Part shown: one piece after another, positions 8,524-16,517 of the stretch
Position numbering within the stretch: position 1 is the stretch's first letter
Layout: each line of letters begins with the position of its first letter
Assembly: GCA_019090455.1 (NCBI GenBank)
Contig: JAHRWA010000045.1
Coordinates: 1 to 41,582, forward strand
DNA length: 41,582 nucleotides
Direction of reading: 5' to 3'
Origin: Pseudomonadales bacterium
GTDB taxonomy: Bacteria; Pseudomonadota; Gammaproteobacteria; Pseudomonadales; DC-out160
The notes under the pieces: generated by a model
Seen by the model: only the letters and a program-made list of their open reading frames with translations
Database searches by the model: none
What the model was told of the DNA's origin: nothing
Made by a program: the position numbers and the translations under genes

Positions 8524-8940
8524 TCAGCCTTCTCGATTTCGACTGCCCTCTGCCGGAACATATAACTGCTCTAGCAGATATTGCTTAAATGCTGTTGCAT
8601 AGGGCTGCTGACTTAATGCCTCCTCCATGCACTTCAACCAGGCATCCCTTTCCGCTGGCCCAATTTCAAGATGACGGTGTGCTTTAGGGATTTTGATAGT
8701 ACCGTATTTTCCTTGATAGAGCTTTGGCCCACCTAGCCACCCACATAAAAATCGCGCAAGCTTATCACGAGACTCCTCTAAATCGTCTGGATGCATTTCT
8801 CGAATTTTTTGCGCTTCGGGTAGATCCCCCATCACGGAATAAAAAGCATTAACCAGTTTTCGAATACCGGCCTCTTGACCTGCTGCCTGATAGGAAGCGT
8901 CTCCTACGCCATAAGCATCACTGGAGTTAGTATCTGTCAT
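8524..8940 (-). CDS. Group II truncated haemoglobin
   Basis: A 138-residue globin of the truncated group II (trHbO-like) type. Visible signatures are YGVGDASYQAAG at the N-terminus, Tyr34 (B10) in NAFYSVM, FLCGWLGGP (64-72), the proximal-His segment AHRHLEIG (His90) and Trp101 (G8) in ERDAWLKCM. Group II globins bind O2 and NO and support aerobic or nitrosative-stress metabolism. The AGGTGGGA ribosome site is 6 bases before the ATG. It is a single gene, with no obvious partner reductase next to it. In this oxygenase-rich region a role in O2 handling is plausible but unproven. Confidence 0.9.
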   Translation of the reverse strand: MTDTNSSDAYGVGDASYQAAGQEAGIRKLVNAFYSVMGDLPEAQKIREMHPDDLEESRDKLARFLCGWLGGPKLYQGKYGTIKIPKAHRHLEIGPAERDAWLKCMEEALSQQPYATAFKQYLLEQLYVPAEGSRNREG

Positions 8941-9335
8941 TGAGTTCCCACCTAACTATTTTCACTTTGAAGCACCACAGCCTCACCCTAAAACACAAAA
9001 CATCATTCATTTTTCACGATCTAGAATCTTAACAATTGCTTAGATCACAATCTACTGAGCAAGCCAAAAGTTCTGCCGTTACAAAGACTACAAGTGGCTC
9101 ATTACAAATTGTCTTTCCAATTTTTTACGTTGGGTATTTTTGTAACCCACTCAGCTTACATTGAGCCGGAGCATTTGACTTTGTGGTCAGGCTCCTCTAC
9201 GTTTTTGTGGAGCACTGCTATTAACGGTATTGCCGAAACAAACAAAACGATAAGTTATCACTCAAAGCGGTTTACTCACTGATACCCCTTATATTAGCTA
9301 TAGTTTACAAGCAATATCTCACAGGCAATTATGCT
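8941..9335. other. Divergent intergenic region, no gene seen
   Basis: This 395-base gap separates the divergent globin and histidine kinase genes. A 62-codon plus-strand frame at 9094-9282 has no good ribosome site and no recognisable composition, and I reject it. The right end holds a two-codon frame ATG CTT TGA (9331-9339) whose stop overlaps the TTG start of the kinase at 9336. Confidence 0.4.
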
Positions 9336-10856
9336 TTGAAAAACACATCAGACAATCACTTGGCCAAACGCTTAGGGACGTACGCCATCCTAACAGGCGT
9401 AATCATCACTATTGCACTCACGTTTATTCAACTCTACTTCGAATTTCAACTAGATTTTGGCTCAACTAACACTGATATAGATCTTTTTGATAGAGTTGTT
9501 TTCATGCTTTGTCTAAACGCAATCACGATAGCGTTAACCATTACTCTCATGCTCTTTATTTGTTCTCGATTACTGACTCACCCTATTCTTGGACTCACCA
9601 CATTGGTTCAACAACTCAATATCAACGCATTGGACCATACGTTAGAACACGATGGCCACAACTCAGAAAACAGACAAAATAGTGTCAACAAATTGAAACC
9701 CTCACTTTCCTCAGCGTTAGACAGTCTAGAAATAGCGACTCGAGATATGGTGGGCCACGAACGGGTTATTGCCTCAACATTACGGGGCATGGCTAACGCT
9801 ATAATAATTACTGATATATCTGGCAATATTACTGATATGAATATTATCGCGGAGAAGCTAACCAGCTGCACCCTTCGAGAAGCGAAAGGCGAGCACATCA
9901 ACTCCATTTTCTCAATTCTTGATATCGCGACTCAAAACCCAATAGAAAGCCCTGTCAATAAACTCATTGCCAATAGAGAACAAATCATTCGTGTGGATCA
10001 TGCGATCTTGGTTTCTAGCAATAATAAACAAACTCAAATCAAAGCCTCCGCATCCCCTATTCTTGATGCCAATAATGCTATACAGGGCGTACTACTTTTA
10101 TTCAACGACATATCACAACGTAAAATCCAAGAAACTCAATATCGACGAAGCCTCAAAATGGATACGTTACGGGATATTACGGGGGGTTTAGCCCATGACT
10201 ACAACAATATGCTGGGCGTTATCATAGGCTACGCCGAATTGATGCATAGCCAACTAGAACATGATCCAAAGCTGCAAAGATTCGCCCAGATGATTCAGCT
10301 CTCTGCAGACCGAGGTACAAAATTAGCACAGCAACTACTTTCTTTTTCTCGCTTTAACCCAAAAGATAGAACTGTAGTGAATATCAATGATTTACTGCAA
10401 AAACAGCGTTCATTGATGGAAGAGACTCTAACATCTCGTATTGAACTAGTACTTAATTTAACTGACGATATTGGTTCTGTAATGCTAGATCTCCGGGGTT
10501 TTCTCGACGCAATAAGCAACCTCAGTTTGAACGCAAATCAAGCAATAGAAGAAAGAGGCCAATTCAGTCTTTCCACGCACAATATACAACTTACAGAAGA
10601 GACCGCCAGATCATTACAACTCGCTCCAGGAGATTATGCATTATTGTTAGTCTCCGATACTGGGCGCGGTATGAATGAAGAAATTCGGAATAAAGTATTC
10701 GAACCCTTCTTTTCAACAATGAAAGACAAGGGCTCAGGCCTGGGATTAAGCCAGGTTTATGCTTTTACACAAAATAATGAAGGCGCGATAACAGTCGAAT
10801 CCGACCTAGGTCATGGCTGCAAATTCTCGTTATACTTTCCTCATATTCAAGAATGA
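9336..10856 (+). CDS. Membrane sensor histidine kinase with PAS domain
   Basis: A 506-residue sensor kinase. Two N-terminal membrane helices (about 14-34 and 53-78) bracket a short periplasmic loop. A PAS domain covers about 145-262. The dimerisation domain has phospho-acceptor His287 in GGLAHDYNN, in the style of hybrid or NtrB-like kinases. The ATPase domain is intact: N-box Asn395/Asn399 (NLSLNANQA), G1 DTGRG (441-445), FEPFF, and G2 GSGLGLS (466-472). There is no fused receiver, and no response regulator is in the window. The start is TTG at 9336, with AGG about 12 bases upstream; an ATG at 9331 in another frame ends after two codons. It converges with the degenerate kinase at 10885, their stops 28 bases apart. 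Confidence 0.9.
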   Translation: MKNTSDNHLAKRLGTYAILTGVIITIALTFIQLYFEFQLDFGSTNTDIDLFDRVVFMLCLNAITIALTITLMLFICSRLLTHPILGLTTLVQQLNINALDHTLEHDGHNSENRQNSVNKLKPSLSSALDSLEIATRDMVGHERVIASTLRGMANAIIITDISGNITDMNIIAEKLTSCTLREAKGEHINSIFSILDIATQNPIESPVNKLIANREQIIRVDHAILVSSNNKQTQIKASASPILDANNAIQGVLLLFNDISQRKIQETQYRRSLKMDTLRDITGGLAHDYNNMLGVIIGYAELMHSQLEHDPKLQRFAQMIQLSADRGTKLAQQLLSFSRFNPKDRTVVNINDLLQKQRSLMEETLTSRIELVLNLTDDIGSVMLDLRGFLDAISNLSLNANQAIEERGQFSLSTHNIQLTEETARSLQLAPGDYALLLVSDTGRGMNEEIRNKVFEPFFSTMKDKGSGLGLSQVYAFTQNNEGAITVESDLGHGCKFSLYFPHIQE

Positions 10857-10884
10857 TACAGCCCACACTTTAATAATCGATAAT

Positions 10885-12261
10885 TTAGCCCGCCGATGAG
10901 CGCCTTAACTGTATATGAAAGGTCGTGCCGACATCCACATTAGAAGTCACAGCAATATCCCCCTGGTGATGCTCCTTAATTATGAAATAGGAAAATGACA
11001 ATCGCTTACCGGCGTCTGCCATTTCTTCTCCCGGTGCACTATTAAAAAAAGGCTCAAAAATATATTGCTGCTCCTCACCCGTCAACCCTATCCCGTTGTG
11101 TTGTACTTTTATCCAAATAGCACCGTAATTATCACTAATTTCAACTCGTATTTTCGGCTCAAACCCCTCTTCGTTTCTCTCCCCCAATGAGTGACAAGCC
11201 GAACGAAAAAGACTGAGAAATACTTGCTGCAATTCTGAGACGTGGATTGGAAACTTAGGAAGGTTATCTTCAATTTTTTGTACCACATTTATATCGCTGA
11301 ATTTCAAGCCCGAAGATTCAGACAAAATTACGCTAGCCAAATCGATACTATGGCTCATCAAAGCAGGAATATCAGCTTCTTCCATTTCATCCCCCTGGGC
11401 GCGAGAAAACTCTAGAAGATTATCGATGATCCCAGTGACCTGAACCCCTCGCTCTACCGCATCCCCTAAAAACGCGGTTACCGATTGATGATCAGAGCCC
11501 TTCACCTCTAGTTCATTTTGAGCCGATTGAAGATCTCCTAATATTGCTTGTAAGGGACCATCAATGTCGTGAGCCATATTGGCAGCAAGCTCTCCCATTG
11601 AAGCCATTTTATCTCTTTGGACAAGAATATTAGCAGCTAAGGTTTTCTGGGTGACATCATCCAGCAGGATAACAACACCCTTCTCTCTGTGTTCACGCAA
11701 AGGATAAATCGTAAGATCGTAATAATATTGCCCATGCTGGCAATGTTTGATTGTGATAGCCTGATTGGCTTTCAATGCTTGGTTGACTTGACTAGGTGAT
11801 AGCGTAATCGTTGGGTAGGCTTCCCATAGATTCCTGCCTAGAACTCGCTCGTTGCTCGCACCTGTAATCTCCTCTGACAATCGATTCCACTGGTTTATAT
11901 TGAGATCTTTATCTAGCCCAATCAATGCGATAGGCATGGATTCTAAAACATCTCTTATATATGACTCGGAATTACGCAGCATGTCACTGGTCTTTTCTAA
12001 ACTTGCGGTTCGCTCACGGACACGAACCTCTAATACTTCTTTTATGGCAATTAGCTCAAAGTTAGCTTGAGTCGCTCTACGATAGATGAAAAACAGAAAC
12101 ACCAAGGCCACCGACAGTAGAATAATGAGCACACCACTAGAAAAGTTAGCGACATACTGCCAGATTGTTTCACCTTGCTCGTCCTTAAAGTACTGTATAA
12201 ACCCCGCGTTGGCCGTTGTTGAAACCAGAACCAGAGGGGTCAAATAAAAGAGGTTTTTCAT
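10885..12261 (-). CDS. PAS sensor histidine kinase with degenerate ATP-binding site (possible pseudokinase)
   Basis: A 458-residue protein. It has a cleavable-looking signal (ANA at 17-19), one strong membrane helix (about 42-60), a coiled linker (65-98), a PAS domain (about 100-205) and a dimerisation helix with His231 in ANMAHDIDGPL. The ATPase domain is unusual. The N-box reads FLSLFRSACHS, so both conserved Asn positions are Ser (350, 354). The G1 Asp is His388 (VQHNGIG). G2 reads GKRLSFS (418-424) instead of GTGLGLS. Only FEPFF is normal. Loss of the Mg-binding Asn and the G2 glycines argues that it cannot bind ATP conventionally, while the His domain is kept. It may be a phospho-receiver, phosphatase or inhibitor of another kinase. 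It is convergent with a canonical PAS kinase. The frame is otherwise intact. Confidence 0.85.
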   Translation of the reverse strand: MKNLFYLTPLVLVSTTANAGFIQYFKDEQGETIWQYVANFSSGVLIILLSVALVFLFFIYRRATQANFELIAIKEVLEVRVRERTASLEKTSDMLRNSESYIRDVLESMPIALIGLDKDLNINQWNRLSEEITGASNERVLGRNLWEAYPTITLSPSQVNQALKANQAITIKHCQHGQYYYDLTIYPLREHREKGVVILLDDVTQKTLAANILVQRDKMASMGELAANMAHDIDGPLQAILGDLQSAQNELEVKGSDHQSVTAFLGDAVERGVQVTGIIDNLLEFSRAQGDEMEEADIPALMSHSIDLASVILSESSGLKFSDINVVQKIEDNLPKFPIHVSELQQVFLSLFRSACHSLGERNEEGFEPKIRVEISDNYGAIWIKVQHNGIGLTGEEQQYIFEPFFNSAPGEEMADAGKRLSFSYFIIKEHHQGDIAVTSNVDVGTTFHIQLRRSSAG

Positions 12262-12452
12262 TGTATAAAGTAATCCACTTTTTCAGGTGCCGTCGTTTAG
12301 ATGGCATTAATTAGGCGCCGTTATTACACGAAGAAAATAAGCATCATAGTTATCTAGAGGGGAATGACCGTCGATAAAAAGCAGGTCTGTTTTCACTATA
12401 GCCTTACCTTCAAGACTACCTGATCAGCCAACTCTTTTCATCTAATAAGGCA

Positions 12453-12770
12453 TTACTGTTTATTGGGCAAATATACTGTGATGCCATTGATTTCGTCTGT
12501 CATCACTATCTGACATGCTAATCGACTATTCGGTTTCGGCTCAAATGCGTACTCTAACAAATCCACTTCGTCTTGTATTTTTTCCGTGAGTAAATCCAAC
12601 CATGGCTTATCCACATAACAATGACAGGTACAGCAATTGCAGGCTCCACCGCACTGCCCCACTATCCCTTCAACATTGTTATCTAAAGCGCAATCGAAGA
12701 CTGTATCACCGCTTTGTGCACTGTGAGTTTCGGAACGACCATCTGGATGAATAAACGAGACTAGGAACAT
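12453..12770 (-). CDS. [2Fe-2S] ferredoxin, adrenodoxin/putidaredoxin type
   Basis: A 105-residue ferredoxin. Cluster ligands follow the C-x5-C-x2-C-x36-C pattern: Cys40, Cys46, Cys49 and Cys86 (GQCGGACNCCTC and LACQ), with three extra Cys at 44, 47 and 51. I place the start at the ATG at 12770 because the next residues (SFIHPDGR) match the first beta strand of the family; the frame could extend to a TTG at 12800, giving a hydrophobic, improbable N-terminus. Its ribosome site is weak (AGGTTA about 13 bases upstream). Such ferredoxins pass electrons to cytochrome P450s. The only P450 in the window is the CYP153-like gene 10 kb away, which makes this its likely partner. No ferredoxin reductase is seen here. 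Confidence 0.87.
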   Translation of the reverse strand: MFLVSFIHPDGRSETHSAQSGDTVFDCALDNNVEGIVGQCGGACNCCTCHCYVDKPWLDLLTEKIQDEVDLLEYAFEPKPNSRLACQIVMTDEINGITVYLPNKQ

Positions 12771-13161
12771 AAGCAAAACTAACCTAAAAAGAGACAACAA
12801 GCGTAACGTGCATGGTGGTCAGAGGCAAATACTAAACAATGCAAAGCTTTTAATTTACAACGGTTTGCAAGTAACGCAATCCGCGACAATTGGCATGCGT
12901 ATAGTTGTAGAGACTTGCACATTCGCTACTCTTGTGGCACCTTCTAATCCCTTGTCGGCACGTACCTCGCCGTAATCAAGACAACGAGTTACGCTGAGCT
13001 TGACCAAACTCTTGTACTAATGGCTTCTAGCATATTTATACCCTGACCCATGAAATATTTGTTCAGTGCGAACATATCTTCGGGTGAGTAATAGTTTCGT
13101 TTGATGAGAAGTCATTCTACCCAGTGATATGCTTACTCAGTGATAAAAAAAAGGACACGAT
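12771..13161. other. Divergent intergenic region with a short direct repeat
   Basis: This 391-base gap lies between the divergent ferredoxin and PHP-domain genes and must contain both promoters. I see no gene. CAGTGATA occurs twice (13122-13129 and 13138-13145), 16 bases apart, just before the PHP ribosome site AAGGA (13151-13155). It could be a regulator half-site pair. Confidence 0.35.
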
Positions 13162-13788
13162 GTGATACTTGATTTACACACGCATTCAATCAAATCCGAT
13201 GATGGGCGAGCTAAGGTTAACAATTACTGTCAATGGATACGATCTAAAGACATCAACATTGACGGCTTCGTATTAACGGAACACAGACAATTTGATCTCG
13301 AGTCAGACTATTCCCCTTTAGCCAAGAAGTTTGATTTGTGCATTCTAAAAGGGGCGGAGGTCGAAACAGAATATGGCCACGTTCTCATCTTCGGCGTGAC
13401 CGAACCTCTCATGAAGTGCTTTGATTTTAGCTCCACCCATTTAGCACTAGCCGATGTCTTAAGCGCATGTGAAACTCACAATGCCGTGGCAGCACCTTGT
13501 CATCCCGGTCGAAAAAGAGTGGGCATGTGGGCCCATCTTGAAGAGTTTGGAGTGCCAGATGGCGTTAAGATAGTTGAGGTTAAAAATGGTGGTAGTCGCG
13601 GCGAAGAGGATCAAGTTGCCCAAGGAATGGCTGATGAGCTTAATTATTTAGGCATAGGAGGCAGTGACTCACACATTGTCAGCCATGTAGGTCGGTGTGC
13701 AACTCGGTTCCCTAGTGCATTCAATACAGAAGCAGCACTAGTAGAAGCATTGCAAGCAGGAGAATTTGAAGCTTTAAGCCTTAAATAA
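13162..13788 (+). CDS. PHP-domain metal-dependent phosphoesterase-like protein
   Basis: A 208-residue PHP-fold protein. Metal-binding motifs visible are DLHTHSIKSDDG at the N-terminus, VLTEH (about 38-42), GAEVETEYGHVL (about 64-75), CHPGR and the C-terminal GSDSH. These match stand-alone PHP phosphoesterases rather than polymerase-associated domains. The start is GTG at 13162, 6 bases after AAGGA; an ATG at 13160 is followed immediately by TGA. It is 15 bases upstream of the two dehydratase subunits, so the three form one operon. Its role in that operon is not obvious; hydrolysis of a phosphate ester or a lactone-like ring is possible. Confidence 0.85.
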   Translation: MILDLHTHSIKSDDGRAKVNNYCQWIRSKDINIDGFVLTEHRQFDLESDYSPLAKKFDLCILKGAEVETEYGHVLIFGVTEPLMKCFDFSSTHLALADVLSACETHNAVAAPCHPGRKRVGMWAHLEEFGVPDGVKIVEVKNGGSRGEEDQVAQGMADELNYLGIGGSDSHIVSHVGRCATRFPSAFNTEAALVEALQAGEFEALSLK

Positions 13789-13803
13789 ATAAGTGAGGAA
13801 AAT

Positions 13804-14241
13804 ATGTTAGATGTAGAAGCATTAAAAGAAAAATACCTGAACTACGAATTTGACAGAACTGAATTTGAAATTAAACCTGAAGACGCTATCAAATTTGCAA
13901 GGCTCTGTGGGGAAACAGGAGACCGCTTTCTCGATGCAAACGATCCCAATTTTCAAGCACCCAATAACTATGTAACATGTCTGAAAGGACGCGGCATACC
14001 CGAAGGGTTTCCAAAAATTGGAGTAGGCATGGACGCAGGACAAGCCGTCGAAGTTTTAACCCCGATAAAGCCAGGCACACCTCTGGTAGGAAAAACCCAC
14101 TTACATGAGATTTACACTAAGACGGGTCGCTCTGGTCGTATGATATTTTTAGTCACACGCATAGAGTTTTTCGATGATAAAGGGACCCACCTAGCCAATT
14201 CTGATTCCCGAATAGTCTTTCGCGAAAGAGGTGATTCATGA
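13804..14241 (+). CDS. Hot-dog dehydratase subunit, FAS1-like/MaoC N-terminal type (PF13452)
   Basis: A 145-residue single hot-dog subunit resembling the N-terminal dehydratase domain family. GETGDRF (36-42) supplies a conserved Asp40, and QAPNNYV (51-57) matches the family's AP-x-T/N region. Such proteins pair with a MaoC-like subunit to form enoyl-CoA hydratases for bulky substrates, as ChsH2 does with ChsH1 in actinobacterial sterol side-chain degradation. The next gene overlaps it by ATGA (14238-14241) and encodes the expected partner, so the stoichiometry is probably coupled. AGTGAGGA lies before the ATG. Without the partner the active site would be incomplete. Confidence 0.82.
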   Translation: MLDVEALKEKYLNYEFDRTEFEIKPEDAIKFARLCGETGDRFLDANDPNFQAPNNYVTCLKGRGIPEGFPKIGVGMDAGQAVEVLTPIKPGTPLVGKTHLHEIYTKTGRSGRMIFLVTRIEFFDDKGTHLANSDSRIVFRERGDS

Positions 14242-14648
14242 GTATCAATAGCATCAGTGAAATTGAGTTCGGTGCAGACTTACCGGCTTTTGAACCGGAC
14301 ACATCTTTATCAGCAGGCTCGGAATTTGCCGACTTAGTGGGTTGGACTGGCGGCCGATTTTCGAGTCATGAATTAGCTAAGAAGGAAGGTTTTCCTTCTG
14401 CGATTATCCCAGGGATTATGAGCCAAGGTTATCTCATCGCGATGATACATAATTGGGCACCCTCCGCTGAAATCAAAAAAGTGGATACAATTTTTCGTGC
14501 TCCGGTATTAGCCGATGAAGGCCACTCCATCACGGGCGTAGTCACAGACATTGATGAGGAATCCTCCTTAGTAGAAGTGGATCTCACTGTGACTAACTCG
14601 AAGAATGAAACTCGAGTTTTCGGAACCGCTACAGTTTATATTCCTTAA
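14238..14648 (+). CDS. MaoC-like hot-dog hydratase subunit
   Basis: A 136-residue MaoC-type subunit translationally coupled (ATGA) to the previous gene. The hydratase-2 region reads GGRFSSHELAKKEGFP (38-53). The catalytic His is His44, but the Asp normally five residues before it is Gly39. The partner subunit has an Asp in its own conserved GD, so the pair may split or rebuild the active site. This is inference. It probably hydrates an enoyl-CoA whose product goes to the aldolase-like protein encoded just downstream on the opposite strand. A strong bidirectional terminator follows. Confidence 0.82.
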   Translation: MSINSISEIEFGADLPAFEPDTSLSAGSEFADLVGWTGGRFSSHELAKKEGFPSAIIPGIMSQGYLIAMIHNWAPSAEIKKVDTIFRAPVLADEGHSITGVVTDIDEESSLVEVDLTVTNSKNETRVFGTATVYIP

Positions 14649-14662
14649 ACGACTTCTCAAAC

Positions 14663-14698
14663 AAAAAAAGCCCTACGTTAAACATAGGGCTTTTTTTT
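14663..14698. terminator. Bidirectional intrinsic terminator
   Basis: GCCCTA (14670-14675) and TAGGGC (14685-14690) with a 9-base loop, extended by seven A residues on the left and eight T residues on the right. It lies between the convergent dehydratase and DUF35 genes and can end both transcripts. Confidence 0.93.
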
Positions 14699-14713
14699 GT
14701 GGAAACCTTTCTC

Positions 14714-15145
14714 TTAAGAAACGACTTTGAAGATTGGAAAATTTACTGTTTCACCATCTTCCCACTCCAGCTCCACTTTCTGCCCGATTTTAATATCTTT
14801 ACTAGGGTCGTCGATACCCACCACATTAGACATTAAACGAGGCCCTTCATCTAAATCTATCCACGCGACAGCATAAGGCACCATCTGCTTGTAGAAAGGA
14901 TGATAACTTTGTCGAACGACACTATAGCTGTAGACCGTTCCTTTACCTGAGGCCGTTTTCCAACTTAAAGTTCCACTAGTACAACCTGTGCAATGGGCTC
15001 TAGGATAAAAAACAACTGTCTTACAATCATCGCATTGCTGATAGGAAAGAACCTTGTCCTTCGTGGCTTCCCAAAATTGTTTTGTATCCAACTCAGTGAG
15101 CTTTGGCGTTGTGCGTCTAGGCGTTTTTGCTTTTTGTTCAGCCAT
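14714..15145 (-). CDS. DUF35 zinc-ribbon/OB-fold protein (Ltp partner)
   Basis: A 143-residue protein with an N-terminal rubredoxin-like zinc ribbon (Cys38, Cys41, Cys52, Cys55) and a C-terminal OB fold, ending in short beta strands. DUF35 proteins bind acyl-CoA and partner with thiolase-like proteins; in Ltp2-ChsH2 the DUF35 domain activates the aldolase. It starts 2 bases after the stop of the thiolase-like gene, and its ribosome site (GGGGGAG) lies within that gene's last codons. Tight coupling with that partner supports a complex. It has no catalytic motif of its own. Confidence 0.9.
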   Translation of the reverse strand: MAEQKAKTPRRTTPKLTELDTKQFWEATKDKVLSYQQCDDCKTVVFYPRAHCTGCTSGTLSWKTASGKGTVYSYSVVRQSYHPFYKQMVPYAVAWIDLDEGPRLMSNVVGIDDPSKDIKIGQKVELEWEDGETVNFPIFKVVS

Positions 15146-15147
15146 GA

Positions 15148-16347
15148 TTAATCTCCCCCCAAAATAATAGTACCTGCCGTATGACGACTCCCCAACATAC
15201 CACCGTTACCGTGTGCTACAGCTAGCTTTGCATTTTCAACTTGAGACGTAGACTCCCCGCGTAATTGTCTCGTGGCCTCAAGTAGCAAAAAGATCCCTCT
15301 CATACCAGGATGATTTGATGAAAGACCACCACCGTCAGTATTTAAAGCAGGCCCATCATTTGGTCGATCAAACCGCAGGCGTCCGCCCTCGACATAAGAG
15401 CCACCTTCCCCTTTCTTACAAAAGCCCAAGTCCTCTAAAATCGTTAATACTGTAATGCTAAAGGAATCATAAATCATGGCGACATCAAGTTCAGACGGCG
15501 ACACTCCCGCATCGGCAAAAGCAACTGGCGCTGATTGAGCACCCGCACTCGTTGTAATATCACCTCCGTTTTCAGGATACTTAGTGGCTTCGCCACTACC
15601 AATTATCCACACAGGTTTTTTCTTACAATTTCTAGCGACTTCCGGCGACGCAATAACGACTGCACCGCCACCATCCGAAATCATGCAGCACTCTAACAAT
15701 CGTAATGGATCAGCAATAATACGAGAGGTCACAACATCTTCAATAGTTGTTTCTCGGATATCCAAAAACTCTAAATCCTTCATTGCCTGTACAGCTTCTG
15801 GGTTTCGCATCGCATGCATACGAGTTGCTACTGAAATTTCAGCAAGCTGAGTGGGTGTTGTACCGTACATATGACTATGTCGCTGAGCCACCATTGCGTA
15901 GTTAGCCACTAAGGTAGAACCCGAGAAAGATTCCATATTGTCGGAAGGTTGTACCGACGCACCATGTAGACCCTGACCTCCGACCCCAATGGCAGCAAAA
16001 TTACTATGGGCAGTCGACCCATAAGTTAGCAATGCTACCTTAGCGCGCCCCGCCGCAATATCACGTCGAGCATGAGCCGCCTGAAACTCATAGGCACTAC
16101 CACCAGTCGCGGTGGTATCGATGACATTGGGTTTAATGCCGAAATATTCTGCAATGGTGAGTCCACTCATACCACCGCCGTCACCGGCATCATAAATAGC
16201 GTCAACATCCTTCCATGACAAACCCGCATCCTCTAACGCTTTAGCAGCAGAATGTGCTTTGATCTGTAAGGCACTCACCTTCCCCTCTACGTCCCGCGAC
16301 GGGTATTCGTAAATCCCGACAATGGCGGCTTCTCGTTTTTGACTCAC
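15148..16347 (-). CDS. Ltp2-like thiolase-fold retro-aldolase (no nucleophilic Cys)
   Basis: A 399-residue thiolase-fold protein. I chose the GTG at 16347 because GAGGGAG lies 10 bases upstream; an in-frame GTG at 16371 would include that site inside the gene. The position of the thiolase Cys reads DTTATGGSA (77-85), with no Cys. The HDCF His is replaced by Tyr293 in YDSFS. SSNHPG and HGNGG keep the fold. These substitutions are those of SCP2-related aldolases such as Ltp2, which cleave beta-hydroxyacyl-CoA without thiolysis. It is coupled to the DUF35 gene, the known type of partner. The hydratase pair encoded opposite would supply a hydroxyacyl-CoA. The aldolase role is inferred from residues and context. 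Confidence 0.85.
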   Translation of the reverse strand: MSQKREAAIVGIYEYPSRDVEGKVSALQIKAHSAAKALEDAGLSWKDVDAIYDAGDGGGMSGLTIAEYFGIKPNVIDTTATGGSAYEFQAAHARRDIAAGRAKVALLTYGSTAHSNFAAIGVGGQGLHGASVQPSDNMESFSGSTLVANYAMVAQRHSHMYGTTPTQLAEISVATRMHAMRNPEAVQAMKDLEFLDIRETTIEDVVTSRIIADPLRLLECCMISDGGGAVVIASPEVARNCKKKPVWIIGSGEATKYPENGGDITTSAGAQSAPVAFADAGVSPSELDVAMIYDSFSITVLTILEDLGFCKKGEGGSYVEGGRLRFDRPNDGPALNTDGGGLSSNHPGMRGIFLLLEATRQLRGESTSQVENAKLAVAHGNGGMLGSRHTAGTIILGGD

Positions 16348-16517
16348 AATATTTAAACTCCCTCTATTCACTTAAATAGTGATGTATTGACGAACTTTAT
16401 TATCTTTAACTAGTAGCTATTATCTAATTTTTGCATTCAACGACACACGATCCAGAATACGGGCGGTGGGCGGTCTAAGTCAATGATCCCAACGCCACCG
16501 ACACACAGTAACCTAAC

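Noticed and set aside
9094..9282. A 62-codon plus-strand frame upstream of the kinase
   Set aside because: Poor ribosome site, no domain, and ends before the kinase in another frame.
16403..16517. Terminator-like repeat downstream of the esterase
   Set aside because: CGGTGGGCG and ACGCCACCG pair only with a bulge and lack a T-run, so I did not call it.
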